This document shows, piece by piece, positions 25,168 through 35,500 of a stretch of DNA of 64,000 bases. The notes beneath the pieces are model-generated. The model saw nothing but the letters and a program-made list of their open reading frames with translations. It had not been told where the DNA came from and made no database searches. A program made the position numbers and the translations under genes. Each line of letters begins with the position of its first letter. Positions within the stretch are counted from its first letter, which is position 1. The DNA is from Sipunculus nudus. Taxonomy: Eukaryota > Annelida > Sipuncula > Golfingiida > Sipunculidae. The stretch is taken from positions 69,236,926 to 69,300,925 of the forward strand of contig CM049309.1 in assembly GCA_026874595.1 (NCBI GenBank). The letters run 5' to 3'.

Positions 25168-26509
25168 GCGGGACCGGTATGAAAACATAGTATCCCCCGA
25201 CTTTGTCTGGGGATACAATAATCATCTTGTTTATGCACCACCTGGTGGGGGGGGGGGGTGGGGGGGAGTGCAGGGCTGAGGGGAAGCCTGCTGGTAGTGG
25301 CCAAGCTGAGCCAAGGCAAGCTGCCTGGGGTGGGTTACATAATGCAAGTGAAGGCTGTACTACTAGGTGGGCCAGATGTAAACAACACTTGACATGGTGT
25401 ATAAAAACTTGAATAAAAGCTACCCTTTTCAATCAATTCCTTTGAAATTTCAGGTTTTAAAAGATTAAATCCTTAAATATATATGCTGTGAAAATTAAAT
25501 GCTTACAGGGAAAAAACGTGCCATTGCCTAAGTTGGACAAAATTTAAGGTATTGATTTTTTATTTATGCTAATAACTTGAAAACTTTGCAAAATTCAGAT
25601 CTAATTTTGGGTAAACAATTTAATCTTGATTAAATAAAGTTATATTCCTGAAAAAATGTCTCTAGCTTCAGCAATTCTCATGTTAGGTGAGTAAATATAT
25701 TTCCTGATTTTTTAAAAATTGCATTATATTTTGGCCCATAACTTCAAAATAAGACCCAACACTGACCTAATTTTTTGTATGTTCATAGAAAATGTATGGA
25801 AGAATATGAATACTAAGTATGATCAAAAACAGATCAGTGGTTTTGATATTAGGCAGCCTTGAAGTGTAACAATGGCTTTTTCATGGAAAACTGAGGTTTT
25901 TCCTTTATAACTCGAAGGAACGAAGTCCTAATGACCCAATTTTTGGTATGGAAGGAGATTTTGGGGACTTCTAATGGTATGCAAAATTTTGGAATGGTAG
26001 GTCCAACGGTTTTAAAACGTGCCCTGTTAACAGATGGATGGCCGGATGGACGACGGATAAAGGACCACGACTATAGCTCAGATGACTTATAGTCAGCTGA
26101 GCTAAAAATTCAAACCCACCCCTGTATAATATGGTCACCACTATATTAGAGAAATTTTCATATATAACCTCTCCTTACCAAGAGCCTCCCAATATTTAAG
26201 ATGATGATACCAACAAGACATGTTTTTTTTTTGTTGTTGTTTTTTTGCCTGCAACAGAAAGGAGGTTTCTATTCACAAGTATGTGGCTCACTGAACTTTT
26301 CCAAATATTCTTAGACCCGCTACTAAGTGAAGGTTACAACAGCTGTCAAACCTAAGTAGTTAGTATAAGAGTTTTACAGTTACTTACCCCATAGCTCACC
26401 ACTATAAATGTGGCTTAAATCATGATCTATCTCTCCTTCTGAAGATGTCTCCAGCTTAAAGTCTGGGGTAAATATGCTCCTATCTCTTTTCAACTTCATA
26501 TTGAAGTGT
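5797..26509 (-). CDS. ADAM10: ADAM10/Kuzbanian-like metalloprotease gene, partial (8 exons)
   Basis: Eight exons (26388-26509, 20381-20549, 17941-18040, 15682-15864, 14317-14445, 11179-11371, 7059-7246, 5797-5977) join in one frame with GT-AG introns to give about 421 residues. Order: N-terminal prodomain, a Cys in the cysteine-switch position (residue 108), a furin-type site RHRR (152-155), then a reprolysin-type catalytic domain with [11 protein letters not shown] (352-362) and a Met-turn Met near 379. The best family match by eye is ADAM10, the cell-surface sheddase that cuts Notch and other ectodomains. Shared blocks include [46 protein letters not shown] and [16 protein letters not shown]. 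Compared with vertebrate ADAM10 it has a shorter loop after the zinc helix and an extra stretch before exon 14317, so a lineage-specific ADAM10-like paralogue is possible. The signal-peptide side was not found to the right; the disintegrin and later domains are off the left edge. Confidence 0.9.
5978..7058. other. Intron between exons g and h, no other feature
   Basis: AT-rich intronic sequence with valid GT and AG ends on the minus strand. No repeat or secondary ORF was recognised. Confidence 0.6.
7059..7246 (-). CDS. ADAM10: ADAM10-like exon g (zinc-binding helix)
   Basis: 188 nt, acceptor TTTTTTCAG, donor GTATGT. It encodes 62 full residues: [11 protein letters not shown], a variable stretch, then [12 protein letters not shown] and [13 protein letters not shown]352 and H356 bind zinc and E353 is the catalytic base. 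The third zinc His is the first residue of exon h, so the HExxHxxGxxH motif is split by an intron. ADAM10 of vertebrates has HEVGHNFGSPHD. Confidence 0.95.
7387..10439. repeat. 3.05 kb minisatellite, ~47-bp unit, about 65 copies
   Basis: The unit is CCTGGATGGGGACACCCTCT, AAAACACCCCCACTC, then TCCCCTCCCCAG. The unit length (47) is not a multiple of 3, so the long apparent ORFs on both strands are artefacts. Higher-order structure is visible: a 5-unit block repeats at 235-bp spacing (8501 and 8736), and a run with an ACATCTACT variant recurs at 8118, 9104 and 10033. It fills most of the intron between exons f and g. The transcribed (minus) strand is G-rich, with closely spaced GGGG runs. Confidence 0.95.
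10440..11178. other. Rest of the intron between exons f and g
   Basis: Low-complexity AT-rich sequence with a run of 13 G near 10771. Words around 10500 and 10795 (GGACAATCC / GGATTGTCC) give a weak inverted repeat. No exon seen. Confidence 0.4.
11179..11371 (-). CDS. ADAM10: ADAM10-like exon f (catalytic domain)
   Basis: 193 nt, acceptor CTTTCCAG, donor GTAGGT. It encodes 64 residues plus one base. [20 protein letters not shown] and [13 protein letters not shown] are close to ADAM10 [20 protein letters not shown] and DGVLGLAWVGAPS. The following intron is 3.9 kb, of which about 3.05 kb is the 47-bp minisatellite. Confidence 0.95.
11480..12260. repeat. Diverged interspersed repeat rich in TGACCTTGA words
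   Basis: Three or more loosely repeated modules containing TTTGACCTTGA, AAGTTCAC and AGAGAACTTGGTGGAAA. Related wording appears at 54760-54960. Intronic; no coding potential. Confidence 0.45.
12293..13156 (+). mobile_element. 864-bp element with subterminal inverted repeat (AACAAGG...GCTAA)
   Basis: The head is AACAAGGCCTACAGGCCTAA (palindromic core) followed by GCAAACCTGTG at 12314-12324. The tail has the exact reverse complement CACAGGTTTGC at 13143-13153 and then TAA (CTAA at 13153-13156). Interior AT-rich with no ORF. Ends of this kind (short palindromic head, inverted subterminal word, CTAA end) also define the larger family in this window. Confidence 0.6.
13640..14275. repeat. Diverged tandem repeat, about 150-bp modules
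   Basis: Recurring wording such as TGACCTCTGACCT (13805 and 13946), ACATGGATTTTGCC, GAAAATCCATCAA and TGGTAAGTTATC, then a GGAC/GGAT run at 14245-14265. Looks like a relic of the same repeat superfamily; intronic. Confidence 0.4.
14317..14445 (-). CDS. ADAM10: ADAM10-like exon e (catalytic domain)
   Basis: 129 nt, 43 codons, phase 0 at both ends, acceptor TTTTGCAG, donor GTAAAG. It begins [20 protein letters not shown] and ends [10 protein letters not shown], matching ADAM10 GTREAVIAQISSHV and NISFMVKRIR in the N-terminal part of the metalloprotease fold. Confidence 0.85.
14941..15672. repeat. 18-bp minisatellite, about 40 copies, beside exon d donor
   Basis: The unit is ATGTACATATCATTAAAT with scattered substitutions and a few unit-length changes. 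It contains the palindrome ATGTACAT. The array ends about 10 nt from the GTGAGT donor of exon 15682-15864, so it begins almost at the start of the intron in transcript sense. Confidence 0.95.
15682..15864 (-). CDS. ADAM10: ADAM10-like exon d (furin site, start of mature protease)
   Basis: 183 nt (61 codons, phase 0 at both ends), acceptor AACATTCAG, strong donor GTGAGT. It holds RHRR (152-155), a proprotein-convertase site in the place of the ADAM10 RKKR, then [17 protein letters not shown], matching the KNTCQLYIQTDHLFFK start of the mature enzyme. The stretch [14 protein letters not shown] has no counterpart in vertebrate ADAM10. The exon begins with ATG, but the in-phase upstream exon makes this an internal Met. 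Confidence 0.85.
15865..17940. other. Intron between exons c and d
   Basis: AT-rich intron. The only recognised feature is the palindromic MITE at 16904-17047. No exon-like sequence with family similarity was seen. Confidence 0.5.
16904..17047. mobile_element. 144-bp palindromic MITE with TA flanks
   Basis: Left end GTCAAGGCCCAGATCCCAAT and right end, read in reverse complement, GTCAAGGCCCAGATACCAAT; pairing continues through TCTGGACCAAT. TA lies on both sides (16902-16903 and 17048-17049), as expected for a TA-targeting DNA transposon derivative. Confidence 0.7.
17941..18040 (-). CDS. ADAM10: ADAM10-like exon c (prodomain, cysteine-switch region)
   Basis: 100 nt, acceptor TTGACAG, donor GTAGGT. 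One base completes the Arg split with exon b, then 33 codons (start [14 protein letters not shown], end SATPVQ). The lone Cys (residue 108) sits where vertebrate ADAM10 has the GGCADH prodomain cysteine. Sequence similarity here is weak; the assignment rests on frame, phase and order. Confidence 0.75.
18260..20397. repeat. 59-bp minisatellite copying an exon/intron junction
   Basis: Unit boundaries (base next to the donor GT) fall at 20381, 20322, 20263, 20204, 20145, 20086, 20027, 19968, 19909, 19850 and 19791, exactly 59 nt apart. Further units lie at 18334 and, degenerate, near 18275, beyond a transposon insertion. On the minus strand each unit reads CATAACCCACACAG|GTATAA, identical to the last 14 exon bases and the donor of exon b. 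The donor GT is intact at 20322, 20204, 20145, 20086, 20027, 19968, 19909, 19791 and 18334; it is lost (GT to TT) at 20263 and 19850. Confidence 0.95.
18369..19761. mobile_element. 1393-bp TA-flanked DNA transposon derivative (pogo/Tigger-like ends)
   Basis: Perfect terminal inverted repeats of 25 bp begin CCGTAAAATCTCCACTTAAA and continue ACCGC. TA flanks both ends (18367-18368, 19762-19763). The interrupted minisatellite word GACATTAAGCC in neighbouring units proves the empty site and the TA duplication. Subterminal AAAACCGCAC words recall pogo/Tigger ends. The longest internal ORFs (about 100 aa) do not resemble a transposase, so it appears non-autonomous. Confidence 0.85.
20381..20549 (-). 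CDS. ADAM10: ADAM10-like exon b (prodomain), donor copied into a minisatellite
   Basis: 169 nt, acceptor TTTTCCAG, donor CAG|GTATAA. It encodes 55 full residues, with [16 protein letters not shown] and [14 protein letters not shown] matching the ADAM10 prodomain (GSVIDGRFEG, SVIYHEDDINYPHK). INGS is a potential N-glycosylation sequon. The last 16 exon bases and the donor are the edge of a 59-bp tandem array that continues into the intron (18260-20397). Reading on into the array meets a stop at about 20272, so use of a downstream array donor should be non-productive. Confidence 0.9.
20550..21581. other. Intron sequence upstream of exon b
   Basis: AT-rich sequence with a poly-G stretch near 21455-21475. 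No exon or repeat with a second copy was recognised. Confidence 0.4.
22587..25218 (-). mobile_element. Helitron-like element HLE2 carrying a satellite array
   Basis: On the minus strand the element starts TTGTATCCCC at 25218 after an A. It ends with hairpin GGCACC-TGC-GGTGCC, a nine-base spacer and CTAG at 22590-22587, before a T. This is the Helitron A^T target and 3' signature. Copies 1 and 3 of the host repeat show the empty site. The 5' end has the same hairpin-plus-CCG layout as HLE1 (CGG run near 25133-25160). The core is a 289-bp tandem array. No Rep/helicase ORF. Confidence 0.8.
22735..24620. repeat. 289-bp satellite array, 6-7 units, rich in TGACCT half-sites
   Basis: Equivalent positions occur at 22776, 23063, 23352, 23640, 23929, 24218 and 24508 (spacing 287-290). 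Each unit has two clusters of TGACCTT repeats. Perfect TGACCTTTGACCT words occur at 23075, 23364, 23652, 23941, 24230 and 24376. The small ORFs here are repeats of the same frame and not genes. Confidence 0.9.
26388..26509 (-). CDS. ADAM10: ADAM10-like exon a (prodomain)
   Basis: 122 nt between acceptor TTTGCAG and donor GTAAGT. The first base completes a codon from an unseen upstream exon and the last G is shared with exon b. It encodes 40 full residues including [13 protein letters not shown] and [11 protein letters not shown], which line up with the ADAM10 prodomain segment around HFNLRMKRD and SHIYTGHIYG. This is the most upstream coding exon recognised. Confidence 0.88.
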
Positions 26510-29500
26510 CTGCAAAGAGAAGAATATCAACATAGGTCACATGGTCGACTGTCAGGTCACATAACAATGCTTTATGAAACTGCAAAATATTTGCATATCT
26601 TTGACCTTTTTTTTTGTATCAGCCAACACATTCTGTCATGCAAATATACAAATCCTATGACATCTCACTGAAACCATTCCATTAAGATCTATGTCCCAAT
26701 TATCAAACTTTGTTTAAACACTTACCCAAAATGCAGATTGCACACCAAAGCATCCATAAACCTGTAGATGAAAACATTTTAACTCCCACAGCCCCTCAGC
26801 CAACTTTTGTCATATTACCAGGAAGGCATTTGATGGAGCCCGCATTAAAGTCAACAAGTGATTGTTGTCTCACAGTGATAAGTAATGTCAGATTAAATTA
26901 TGGCTGCCTGAATCAGCTTAACACTTAGAAAGTTAGCAGTCTAAGTCAGAGAATATCCAAGGTGAGGCAATGTCAGGTATATCCTTAATGTTATATGGTA
27001 TATGAAATTATACTGAACATAAAGGACACCACATACATAATTTTAACTTAACAATTTTCAGGCAATAGTAACACATGTATGTGACCAACTGGTTGTGAGG
27101 CTCAGCAGGTGTGCAGTGTGTGCTTGAAAATCACAGATACAACACAGACTACTAAAATATTCTATTGATATAAATGAAGGAAATTCTATAAGCAATTTCA
27201 GTGAGCAATTGGCATAATTCTAAATAGAAAAGGAGTTTGAAAATAGTAAAATATCACTGTCTCATGATAAGACTGAGGGCTTAATAATAAAAAAGGGATA
27301 CTTTTTCATGTTCAAATTGTGACAAAAATACTGATGCAAAATTGTTAAATGCTCCATCTTTGTGAATATTTGCAGCCAGACATTAAAATATTTTACAAAA
27401 AATGCATGAATGTGAAAGATTCATGTAATTTTTTTTTATTTTATTTTTTTTTATATTTATTTTATATTTTATATTTGTCCCTGAAATTACATGAAAGATA
27501 CATATTACTGATAAACTGAAAGAAGAAGATTAATAAACTCTGGAGTGATGTTAGAAATCCTTTGAACAATGTAAGAATTCCTTTTCAATATACACATATA
27601 CCATCAACTCATACCAGATTCTGCCAGATTTGGATAATTTTTTTTCTTAATCTTCTACATAAGTATTGGAGAAAAATCTGCAGCACACTGAAAATTATCT
27701 TCATGATATTTGCTCCCTCGAATGTAAAGTCAAGTCAACATTGAAGTTGAGATTATTTCACAAAAATGAGGCTGTAGCCATTCACTGCAGCTTAAACATG
27801 TCATCAATAGGCCCAGAGCAAATACATGTAATTCATCACACGTGGGTATAACACACTACTGTCCCGTAGACGGTAAATCTCACCCAGTCAAGAAAACCAC
27901 ATCGGCTCGATATTCAAGAAATGACACATCACTCGAACTACTGGTGGTTTCACAAGTTTCTTGCATGTTTTATATTATGACTGGATTTATCATGTTACCA
28001 TTGGTTATAAGCCTGAAATATACACTTGTTGTGACATAAATATATGGTAAACTAGGGACAAACGCTTTCAAATTTAATGCCCTGAGAAGAGCTCCCTGAA
28101 TTGCGTGATTTTTCCATGTTCCTCAATAAGATGGAGGCTTCTGAATAGAGGATACAAAGGTTAGTTGGTTGGTGGATTCCTGGCAGGATTTGCTCTCTCT
28201 ATCAACCTCTCCATCTTTCTGCTGACCCACAGTCAGTAACCCACAGTGCTGGACTGACAGACAATAAGTGACTGCTGCGTCCCAGACTGGCCTATATCCA
28301 TTACTGTCAGGAGACAGCAATGCCCCGCTGCTGATGAAGTCAGAAGATGCAGCAACAGTATATTCAGTCCTGCCACTATGAGTTAAAAAAAATAAAAACT
28401 TAAACGACAAAAAAAATTGAACAGAAGCTTTCACATTCTAACACATCCTGAAATGAACCCAATGCATACACTGTATACAGCAGTGAAGCCATAATTTTTA
28501 TTCTCTGTTTTGTTTAAATAACAATTCACAGTGCTATCTTCTTGTTTTTTTTATGAAAAAATATATAAATCCATACAAGAAAATGTACAGCAACTGTTGG
28601 CAATAAAAAAACTATCCTGTGACAAGATGTTGATTTTAGTCAACTATTTACCTATGGTAATATTAGTTTATTCAATGAAGCTAGGAATTTCAAAGCTGGT
28701 GTTCAGAGTTTTACTGATTAACTTAACTGTATCCTTTCATATAGTCTATAAAATTTATCAAGAAAAACCTCTCTTAATAAAATGCTTGTACTTTAATGAA
28801 TCGTACACTAACATATTAGAAACCAATCATAAAATAAAGGCTTAACTTAATCCATATTCATACACATACCTATATATACAAGTAAATTAAAACAAAAAAA
28901 ATCCAAAATTCATTATTTATACTTATTTTGTACCTTAAACTTGCATACACAGACATACATACATACAAAAATATCTAAAGATGTCGACAGACTTGTATTT
29001 ACACAGGCACATAGGCATATGAATGAATACCAGAAACATAAGCAACTACATGTGTAGTCTGAGCCTACACAGACACAAGTAATTTAATCAAACTTTCCAG
29101 TCTTCTACCAGACAATGCCATGCATCTCTAACAAATTTTGAAGGTGAGCTCCTAATACCAATGAATCACTGTAGCCTCTGGCAGGACAAAGAAATTGCCC
29201 TATGTTACAATCCTTAGAATTAAAAATATACTATTCCTTGAGCGTTAGCCTAACTATTTGTGAAATAGTTGCTTACAGAAAACTATAATATCTTTGCCAC
29301 CAGGTGAATATATAAAAATTGTTAAAACATGTCCAATGCAAATGATTCATCTTCTTTTGAGAATTAGTTTTTAACATAATTTGACTGTTTTTCCATAGAC
29401 AATCCATATAGTTTAAATGAGATAAAATTCAGTTTTCAGGAAGGCTTCATACTAATTTAAACCTTGCAGGAAGCTGAGTGTCAGCAGCCCTGTACAGCTG

Positions 29501-32500
29501 CTACCATTGGGGACACAGTGACTGTCTTGTCCCCGGAGTGACATCCTGCGTGGAACTCTTTTTGTTTTATCTGTGTATCAATCAGACAGAGAGAGAAGAC
29601 AACATTGATTATTCAAACTTTGCTCCGCGTGTGTTCTTAAGTGCTTGTAGCCCCGGTTTCATTTCTTGTGACCAAATGGTACTAGTCAATCATGAAAGGG
29701 CCCACTAACAAGTTGGACGTCGATTAACTGTCACTGATCAGATGTAAAGTGAGTCAACATGGTCTTTGGCCCTTACTATGATTAACAAAAATAACCCATC
29801 TTCATGCAACCTTAAAGTCTAATAAAGATTTTTCAAGCAACCTAATTAATAAAGGAATAGTAACCACAAATAAATGATGTAATCTGCAGAATCCAATTAT
29901 GGTATTGGCATGATCCCTTGAGCATTTTTAATGTGGAAGCATGCTATTTTAATTACTAATCACCAGTGCACATTTTGTGCTATTAAAGTATTTAAACAAT
30001 GCATATTTTGTGCTATTGGATGGGAGTATCCATTCATGCACTTTGTGTACTTGTATATATATGCTGTTTATGCATATTGTGTCCAAATGGCAAGGAGAAT
30101 TTGTTCATATTTATTTTATGCTGTTCTTTGCCAGGGATCACCTGTGCACATCCTGCCATATCCTGTATTTATAGGACTATTCATTCAAGCAGATTTTGTG
30201 CTACTGGAGGAGAGGGAATAAACACTTAAAGTGCAAATTTAACACATAATACATTCATGTACATATTTTTTCTACTGAATGTGAAGGTTCACTTGGGCAC
30301 ATACCCTGGTAAATTCTTCTTCTTCTTCATGTAAGTGATTGCTTGCACACATTCAAAGCAAAATGATACTACTACGCTGGTGCAATTACTTGTGAAACAA
30401 ACTGTGTGAACGTAAAATGGTACTGCTACTACTTGGCAGTAGTAAAAAATGTGCATGTCTTAAGCAACATTCTCATCTTGCACATGATTAATCATCTGGT
30501 GCTTCTTGTAACCATATGAGAGCCATTGCTTCTGCACTGTTAGAGTCATGGAATTGAATTACCACCTATGTGTGATTATTTGATACAATTACATACAAAG
30601 TTCTTAAATTGTACACAACCTTTATGGGCACCTTAAATGCCAGAATGTCAAGCTGCACTGAAGTTATCACTCTTGTACACAAAATGTGAGTGATACTTCC
30701 ACACATTTAACATTAAAATCTTTCAGAACCAATATTCTGGCAAAAAATGCAACACTTAAAAATCCCCATGATAGATAAAAACCTCCTTCAGGGGAAAAGC
30801 AGCACCCTTATCCAGTCCATTCTAACTGAACACAGCCCCAAGGGAAGTGACTTCACCTAATTCTTTCAACTCAAAATGTCAACCAACTCAACCTTGGGGC
30901 AAAACAAGGTTTGTAGCCTAAATCCTGAGCACTTAAATAGGCCTAGAGGGACCCACAGAATCACTAACTACAAAACCTAACAGGACCTGGGACTACTTTA
31001 CTCACGTCAGTTAGTATTTTTGAACCACTAGTAACGATACTAGTATCCAAGATACTACCTAAGTCTAAGAATATTTAATATCACAAGCATACCAGTACTT
31101 TCACAATTTGGCTTTTTGAAAGTGAGACACACAAATTAAAGCAGATACACCATAAAACTGTCATACTTGCAATATAAAATCAACCATTAAATCAAGATTA
31201 TGTGCAAAGCACTTCATCCAATCAAAAATGTAGCAGACACCCCATCACCCAATAAGAAAACTGTGAGCTTATCAATGCTCAATCAATACTCCCGTTTATG
31301 CACAAAAACACTTTATCAGCATTTTCACATTCAGCTGAAAACTATAGTCTCCACAAGCTTATGTTAAAAAAACTTAACAAGGTCGCTTCATCAGGGACAC
31401 CAGTAAAAAGCTTCCAATAAAAGATGCAGTTTTACCACAAAAAGGACAACAGTCTGAGGGATGGAGTCTCTTAACATTTTGGACTGCAGCTATTTAAAAG
31501 ATGACTTAAAAGTCATTCAATGGAACAACTTTTAACCATCAGGGTTCCAAACATTTCATAAAAACTGTAATCCTTGATTTTCCATAAAAGATTTTGAAAA
31601 TTCAAAGAAAATTATTCATACCTACATTGTAGGGTGTGTGAGTGTGTGTGTGTGAGGGGGGGGGATATCACACTTGAAAGCCACAATGCCCAATAATCCA
31701 CTAGATATCTAGATATATATGAGACAAAATGTAGCCCTCTGACACTTTCTCTTCAGGGAAAATCAAACTGCTGAGGTCCTAAGATTCCCGGATTTTTCCT
31801 TGACTGAAAAATGGGAACTCTTTTTGGAAGGTTTTTCCCGATTTCCAAGATGGCTAAGAACCCTGAAGACAGACTATACAATCTTCACACTGATACAACC
31901 TGCCTTTTTATTGTTTTCTATGAGTAAAATATTGTTGATTTATAACACCTTTGAGTAATGATAATGGGTTAGCTTTTTTTTTTTTAGGATTTATACTACC
32001 GGTGCAACAACACATTAAATAACTGATCCATTGAAATGCAACATTTAGATTAGACTGCAATCGATTCTTAACATTTCAATCAATTTGTTTTGATTTTCCT
32101 TTTTTTTTTTTGCATATGCAACCCCAAAACCCTCTGTTGACTGTCAAATCTGAAGGAGCACGCCGCAAGTTTAAGGCTATTACCGTGTATCTCCCCGGCA
32201 GACATATCCACTCAGAGAGAAACAAGTATTGTGGTGATAAACAGAGGGAGAGGTTCATAGTTCCTTCTCTTGTTAAAATTAAGTAATATCTATTGCATTA
32301 AAATATTTGCTTATACTTAAAATAAAGTCTGAATATTACTACAAAAGTGATAACTGAATCAAGAACTGAAAATGGAAAGTAAAGAATCAATAACTGGAAT
32401 CAATTCTTAGGCTACCCATAATTCACAGGCCTAATCTTTACCATCCCTAGGATGAAGAAATAGCTCTAGGTAACTACAGCAGGTTGGTATATCTGGCTGG

Positions 32501-35500
32501 GGCCGGTACAGGAGAGGTCACTGTGTACAGCCATGCAGATCAGGTTTTTACAGGTTGCATGTTTGCTCAAGTCAATGCAGCTCCCAAGAACTGAAGACTT
32601 CCTGCGGAAAAGAAATGGCAGAAAAAGCCTGCGTTTTTCTCTTACTTTTCCAAACATGTTCACTCTGATGTGTTCATTTTACTGAAATGGCACTGAGACC
32701 TTAGTAACCATGACAACAAATCTGATGGTCATTCATTTTTTTGCCAGTATTTAGTATGTGACTTCCACCTAGTATGATTCAGTCACCTTTCATTGTTTCA
32801 GTGCTTCTTTTTGTTTTGCTTCATTTATTTTTTTACTTGTACACTTATGCTCCAAGTCATGTGAACAATCACAGTGTCATGTAATTGTTATCCAGGATCG
32901 CATGACTAAGAAGCACAATATGTTTTACATATCTTTTATTAATATTTTGAATTAATAACAGATTGCAAAAGTTTAAGAATTTAAACATTAACATGTTACC
33001 TGTAAACAAAAGTAATATATAGTGTTAAGCCAGGTTATAAGTAGAAAAATGTACATAAAAAAGGAATGAAATACATACTTTGTACGGGAAAAAAAACATA
33101 ATTAAAATATTTCACTTTTGTGGAAAGTATGTGAAAAAAATAAATGAAATAAAATTATCAAATATTAAAAAAACAATCAATAATTTCAAATTAAGAAATT
33201 CCACTTCAATCCAAAAGCTGTCTCTAGCATTAACTGCTTGTGCTGCCAGTATAAACAAACTATTTTTGCTTGACCAGATGTTACTACTTTCACTTTGTCT
33301 TCTAATACAAGGCAAGATTGATTGAACACATGCACATTAATTTCAATTTCTCTGTGCAAAGTACTGAATGAGGGATACATTATACAGTCCTCTCAGCATG
33401 GTTTTCTGTCCTTGTGTACATATGACAGGAAGAAAACTGGAATAAATCCTTTTAGAAAACAAGAGACATTTTCTACTGCATCCCATTTTTATTTTATTTG
33501 TAGAGAGAGGTGCAGATCTAGAGATGTAAAGAGAGGCAATTGTTTTGGTAACCATGAACTCTTGTTGAAGAGAGGCAGTTTTCTTTTGGTAATTATGAAC
33601 CCCTGATGTGGAGAAAGGCAATATTTTGGTAACTATGAACTCTTGGTATAGAGAGAGGCAATTTTTTGGTAACCATGAACTCCTGACTTAGAGAGAGGCA
33701 AATATTTGGTAACCATGAACTGTTGATATAGAGAGAGAGAGAGAGAATTTTTTTGGTGACCATGAACTCTTGATACCAGGTATGTTATTCACTGCCACTT
33801 GCTGCTTGTTAGCTAACCACTATATAGCCTCTTGCTTGGCAATATATCACTTGAAACAGGATTTATATGTCAAAAACAATACACCACAAATATTACAACT
33901 CTTCTACAATCTAATATCTGAATTTTCACCGATCAAGTTAATGCACATCTCCAGTGACTGTGAATGAATAAAAATAATACAGCAGACAAATACACTGTTC
34001 ATATGAAGGAAACTTTTTTTCACTTGTTTTCATTTTTATATCTGTAAAACTGCTGCAGGGATGTTTCCCTTAAGAAACTGGCTTGGCTTTATTGAACATC
34101 TCATAAACAGCCCAGGAGCTACCTGGGGGGTTAGCTCAACTGCAGCAGGATTTATGTAATATGGCCATTTTTCTTGCAGTAACCAACAAAAATGCATAAA
34201 GGCCTTTGTCCATTATACAGAGACTAACAGAGTCCCCATGAACACCAGCAGTGAGATACTTATTAATTAAATATGGAGTTTTTTAGCACTTGGAACCATA
34301 AGGAAATTGTTAAACTTTTACCATGTTTCGAGTGCAAGAGGTTGGTATAAATCAATCTGTATTATGTTTATAAACCTTTAATGGGAAGGAAATGAAACAA
34401 TGTAACTGATAAGAAATTATACCAGGGGCAAGGGACACATCCTCTACCAATAAAATGGTAACTATGGATCAACAACAAATAATAAAAGCATTCTCAGAGA
34501 GTTACTGTGTGTAAAGATGGAGAAATCAAATCTACAGGTTTAAACTGTAAAATTTCATTTTGTTTTGCCATGGAAACAGTTGTGTCCTATCCAATTCAGA
34601 ATATTTCTTATGACATAATGCACCACAACTCACTTCTTTTGTACACCTTTTATACACCTGCACTGCAATACTATGGATATATTATTTGTAAAAATCAAGC
34701 GAGAACAAGTTCACATAATATTAAGCATCCCAACATTTATTCTACAGGCATCCAGGTCAGATGAAGAAACTATGTATGCCGGGTAAGCAGTAGCCACATT
34801 ACTAGCATTTTACCAGGATGTTTTACAGCACATGGTGCAGGCAGACCCTGATCAGTAGCCCAGGGGAAAGCTTCATAAAAAATTCTTCATAGTTTCTTGC
34901 AATACCATTCAGGAAAATGTGCATCAGTGTGAGAGGAGAAATGATTCATTTTTGACTACAGCCGGTGTTAACACCCTCACACTGCAGACTTACTGGGTGA
35001 TTTACTGGTTCAATCTACTCTGACACAATACTCAGTACACAAATGGGAGATTAAATTAAAGACCCAAATTTGATAAAAGCCCAATTGTAGATGGGATGGC
35101 ATTGTGGTTTGTGTGATGCGTATTTCAAGTGGCTGCTCCACTTAGCTTCAAGACTCGTCTCCCATGAAGTGAATACTGAACACCACTATTTAGTGTTTTG
35201 TTTTACCTCAAATTCAACTTAAGACCACTGGAATCATGCAGAAATACTAAACTATGATGTACAACACATATTTTTTTATTTTTCCAATAGATTCAGTGAT
35301 ACCATTAAGATTATTCACAGATATATCATTATTCTACAAACTGTCTTAGTTAGAACTACTTCATAAAAATACCTGCTACCTTACCAAACTAACAAGTCAT
35401 ATGATATTATTAGGTATACCTGCTAGACTAATTAAGAAGCCTTCTTGCAGAATCCACATAAGAATACAAAAGAATTACCTGAAAATATACAATCTTTTAA

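Larger units (their letters stand above)
21582..26105 (+). repeat. Large interspersed repeat (AACAAG...CTAA family), copy 2, full length
   Basis: The head AACAAGGGACCCATGGGTCA is at 21582 and the tail hairpin ends CTAA at 26102-26105. Removing the nested HLE2 (22587-25218) leaves about 1.89 kb. The head contains GCTCAGCTGA and the tail its reverse complement TCAGCTGAGC. This copy lacks the HLE1 insertion of copies 1 and 3, giving the empty site near 22350-22360. It lies in the intron between exons a and b. Confidence 0.75.

Noticed and set aside
25061..25432. 123-codon ORF with a proline run
   Set aside because: It spans the HLE2 end, a CGG run and a poly-G stretch; the proline and alanine runs come from simple repeats.
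28123..28434. 104-codon minus-strand ORF as a missing 5' exon
   Set aside because: No similarity to the ADAM10 N-terminal prodomain and no suitable phase or splice signals established.
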